Assembly (NCBI GenBank): GCA_963457665.1
Contig: OY735224.1
Location: forward strand, 49,234,311 to 49,298,310
Source of the DNA: Thysanoteuthis rhombus
Taxonomy: Eukaryota; Mollusca; Cephalopoda; Oegopsida; Thysanoteuthidae
Length of the DNA: 64,000 bases
Direction of reading: 5' to 3'
In this document: piece by piece, positions 63,901-64,000 of the stretch
Numbering within the stretch: the stretch's first letter is position 1
Layout: the number at the start of each line of letters is the position of its first letter
Notes under the pieces: model-generated
Database searches by the model: none
What the model saw: only the letters and a program-made list of their open reading frames with translations
What the model was told of the DNA's origin: nothing
Program-made: the position numbers and the translations under genes

Positions 63901-64000
63901 ACAACGTATTTGGATTTAGTAAAAAAAAAAAGATTTATTTTACACAGTGTTCATAACAAAACCTAAAAAGGGTAGCCTCGGAAGCAATGTTTTAAAGGTT
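60944..64000 (+). repeat. Single-G (AGATTTA) monomer patch, to end of window
   Basis: About 29 monomers. The commonest unit has AGT, 11-A and then GATTTA, total 104 bp. It has the same length as the 10-A GGATTTA unit, so it is best explained as that unit with its first G changed to A. Runs of it lie at about 60.94-61.36, 61.78-62.0 and 62.1-63.1 kb. More private changes occur here than elsewhere: AAAAATGGTAGCC near 61047, GTATTTGAA near 61.4 kb, TTTCTAAGAACG and AAATAAAAAAA near 61.71 kb, CTCGAAAGC twice near 61.79 and 61.89 kb, CCTCTGAAG near 63.46 kb, and CCTACAAAGG near 63.86 kb. The array continues past the window. Confidence 0.85.

Larger units (their letters stand above)
1..64000 (+). 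repeat. Satellite DNA array, 105-bp monomer, about 610 copies, spans whole window
   Basis: The same unit, recognised by GGTAGCCTCGGAAGCAATG at its start and TTCATAACAAAACCTAAAAAG at its end apart from point variants, recurs every 104-106 bp from the first base to the last. All copies point the same way, and no inversion, insertion or unique spacer was seen. A consensus copy has 31 G+C of 105 (about 30%). Differences between copies fall mainly at a few recurring sites and in the length of one A-run. Neither array edge is inside the window. Long uninterrupted tandem arrays of this kind are typical of eukaryotic centromeric, pericentromeric or subtelomeric heterochromatin; that location is inferred. 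I do not recognise the family, and the species cannot be told from this sequence. Confidence 0.97.

Noticed and set aside
1-64000. CRISPR array
   Set aside because: The whole 105-bp unit is repeated with no unique spacers, and there are no associated genes.
1-64000. Telomeric repeat, because CCTAA occurs in each unit
   Set aside because: It occurs once per 105 bp within AACCTAAAAAG and is never in a short tandem run.
1-64000. Poly(A) tail of a retroposed element as the origin of the A-run
   Set aside because: No target-site duplication, promoter or other part of a LINE or SINE is seen, and the run is simply an internal part of every monomer. The idea cannot be tested from this window.
1-64000. 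3' splice site on the minus strand, from the T-run
   Set aside because: The T-run is followed by ACTAAAT or similar, without a nearby AG acceptor in proper context.

Overview
The whole 64 kb window is the inside of one satellite DNA array. It is made of about 610 head-to-tail copies of a 105-bp monomer (common lengths 104, 105 and 106 bp). Every copy lies in the same orientation, and no unrelated sequence was seen between copies. The first base of the window is the first base of a monomer (as phased here, starting at GGTAGCC) and the last base falls inside another, so the array continues past both ends. I find no protein-coding gene, RNA gene, transposon, CRISPR array or unique spacer. A consensus monomer is about 70% A+T. 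It carries one long A-run (9-14 A, usually 10-12) and several shorter T-runs. An array of this size and uniformity points to eukaryotic heterochromatin (centromeric, pericentromeric or subtelomeric) in an AT-rich genome. The sequence does not identify the species and I do not recognise the satellite family.

Monomers differ at a small set of recurring sites. These are position 24 (A or C, written A/C type); positions 40-48 (three alternative blocks: GTATTTGGA = V, TTTGTTGGA = T, TTTCTTGAA = L); positions 52-53 before the A-run (AGT = S, AAT = N, ATT = I); the A-run length; positions 66-71 (GGATTG, GGATTT, GGGTTG, TGATTG or a form with one G fewer); position 83 (GTG or GCG); and position 92 (ATAAC or ATAAG). 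Read in order, these act as a barcode and divide the window into domains. At 1-13.1 kb are old mixed monomers rich in GCG/ATAAG, GGGTTGA and T types, with a trimer pattern at 1.26-2.83 kb. At 13.1-22.3 kb is a 4,519-bp (43-mer) tandem duplication. At 22.3-26.5 kb monomers with long A-runs and a distinctive marker monomer are mixed. At 26.5-35.9 kb is a 4,827-bp (46-mer) tandem duplication. At 37.2-40.8 kb are mostly 104-bp monomers with an AATGG marker. At 40.8-42.8 kb is a CTTGG/TCCATA group. At 42.8-45.3 kb is a homogenised TGATTGA patch, followed by a plain stretch to 47.8 kb. At 47.8-51.3 kb is a 1,782-bp (17-mer) tandem duplication. At 51.3-60.9 kb the AATGG domain recurs and contains a 2,407-bp (23-mer) tandem duplication. 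At 60.9-64 kb is a patch of 104-bp monomers with a single-G junction.

Nothing here works as genes. The history that can be read is array growth by unequal exchange: tandem blocks of 17 to 46 monomers, local patches of near-identical units, and a block of about 3-4 kb repeated about 14-15 kb away. Short open reading frames occur because 105 is a multiple of three. They end at TGA in most monomers and at every change of A-run length, so they are judged non-coding.
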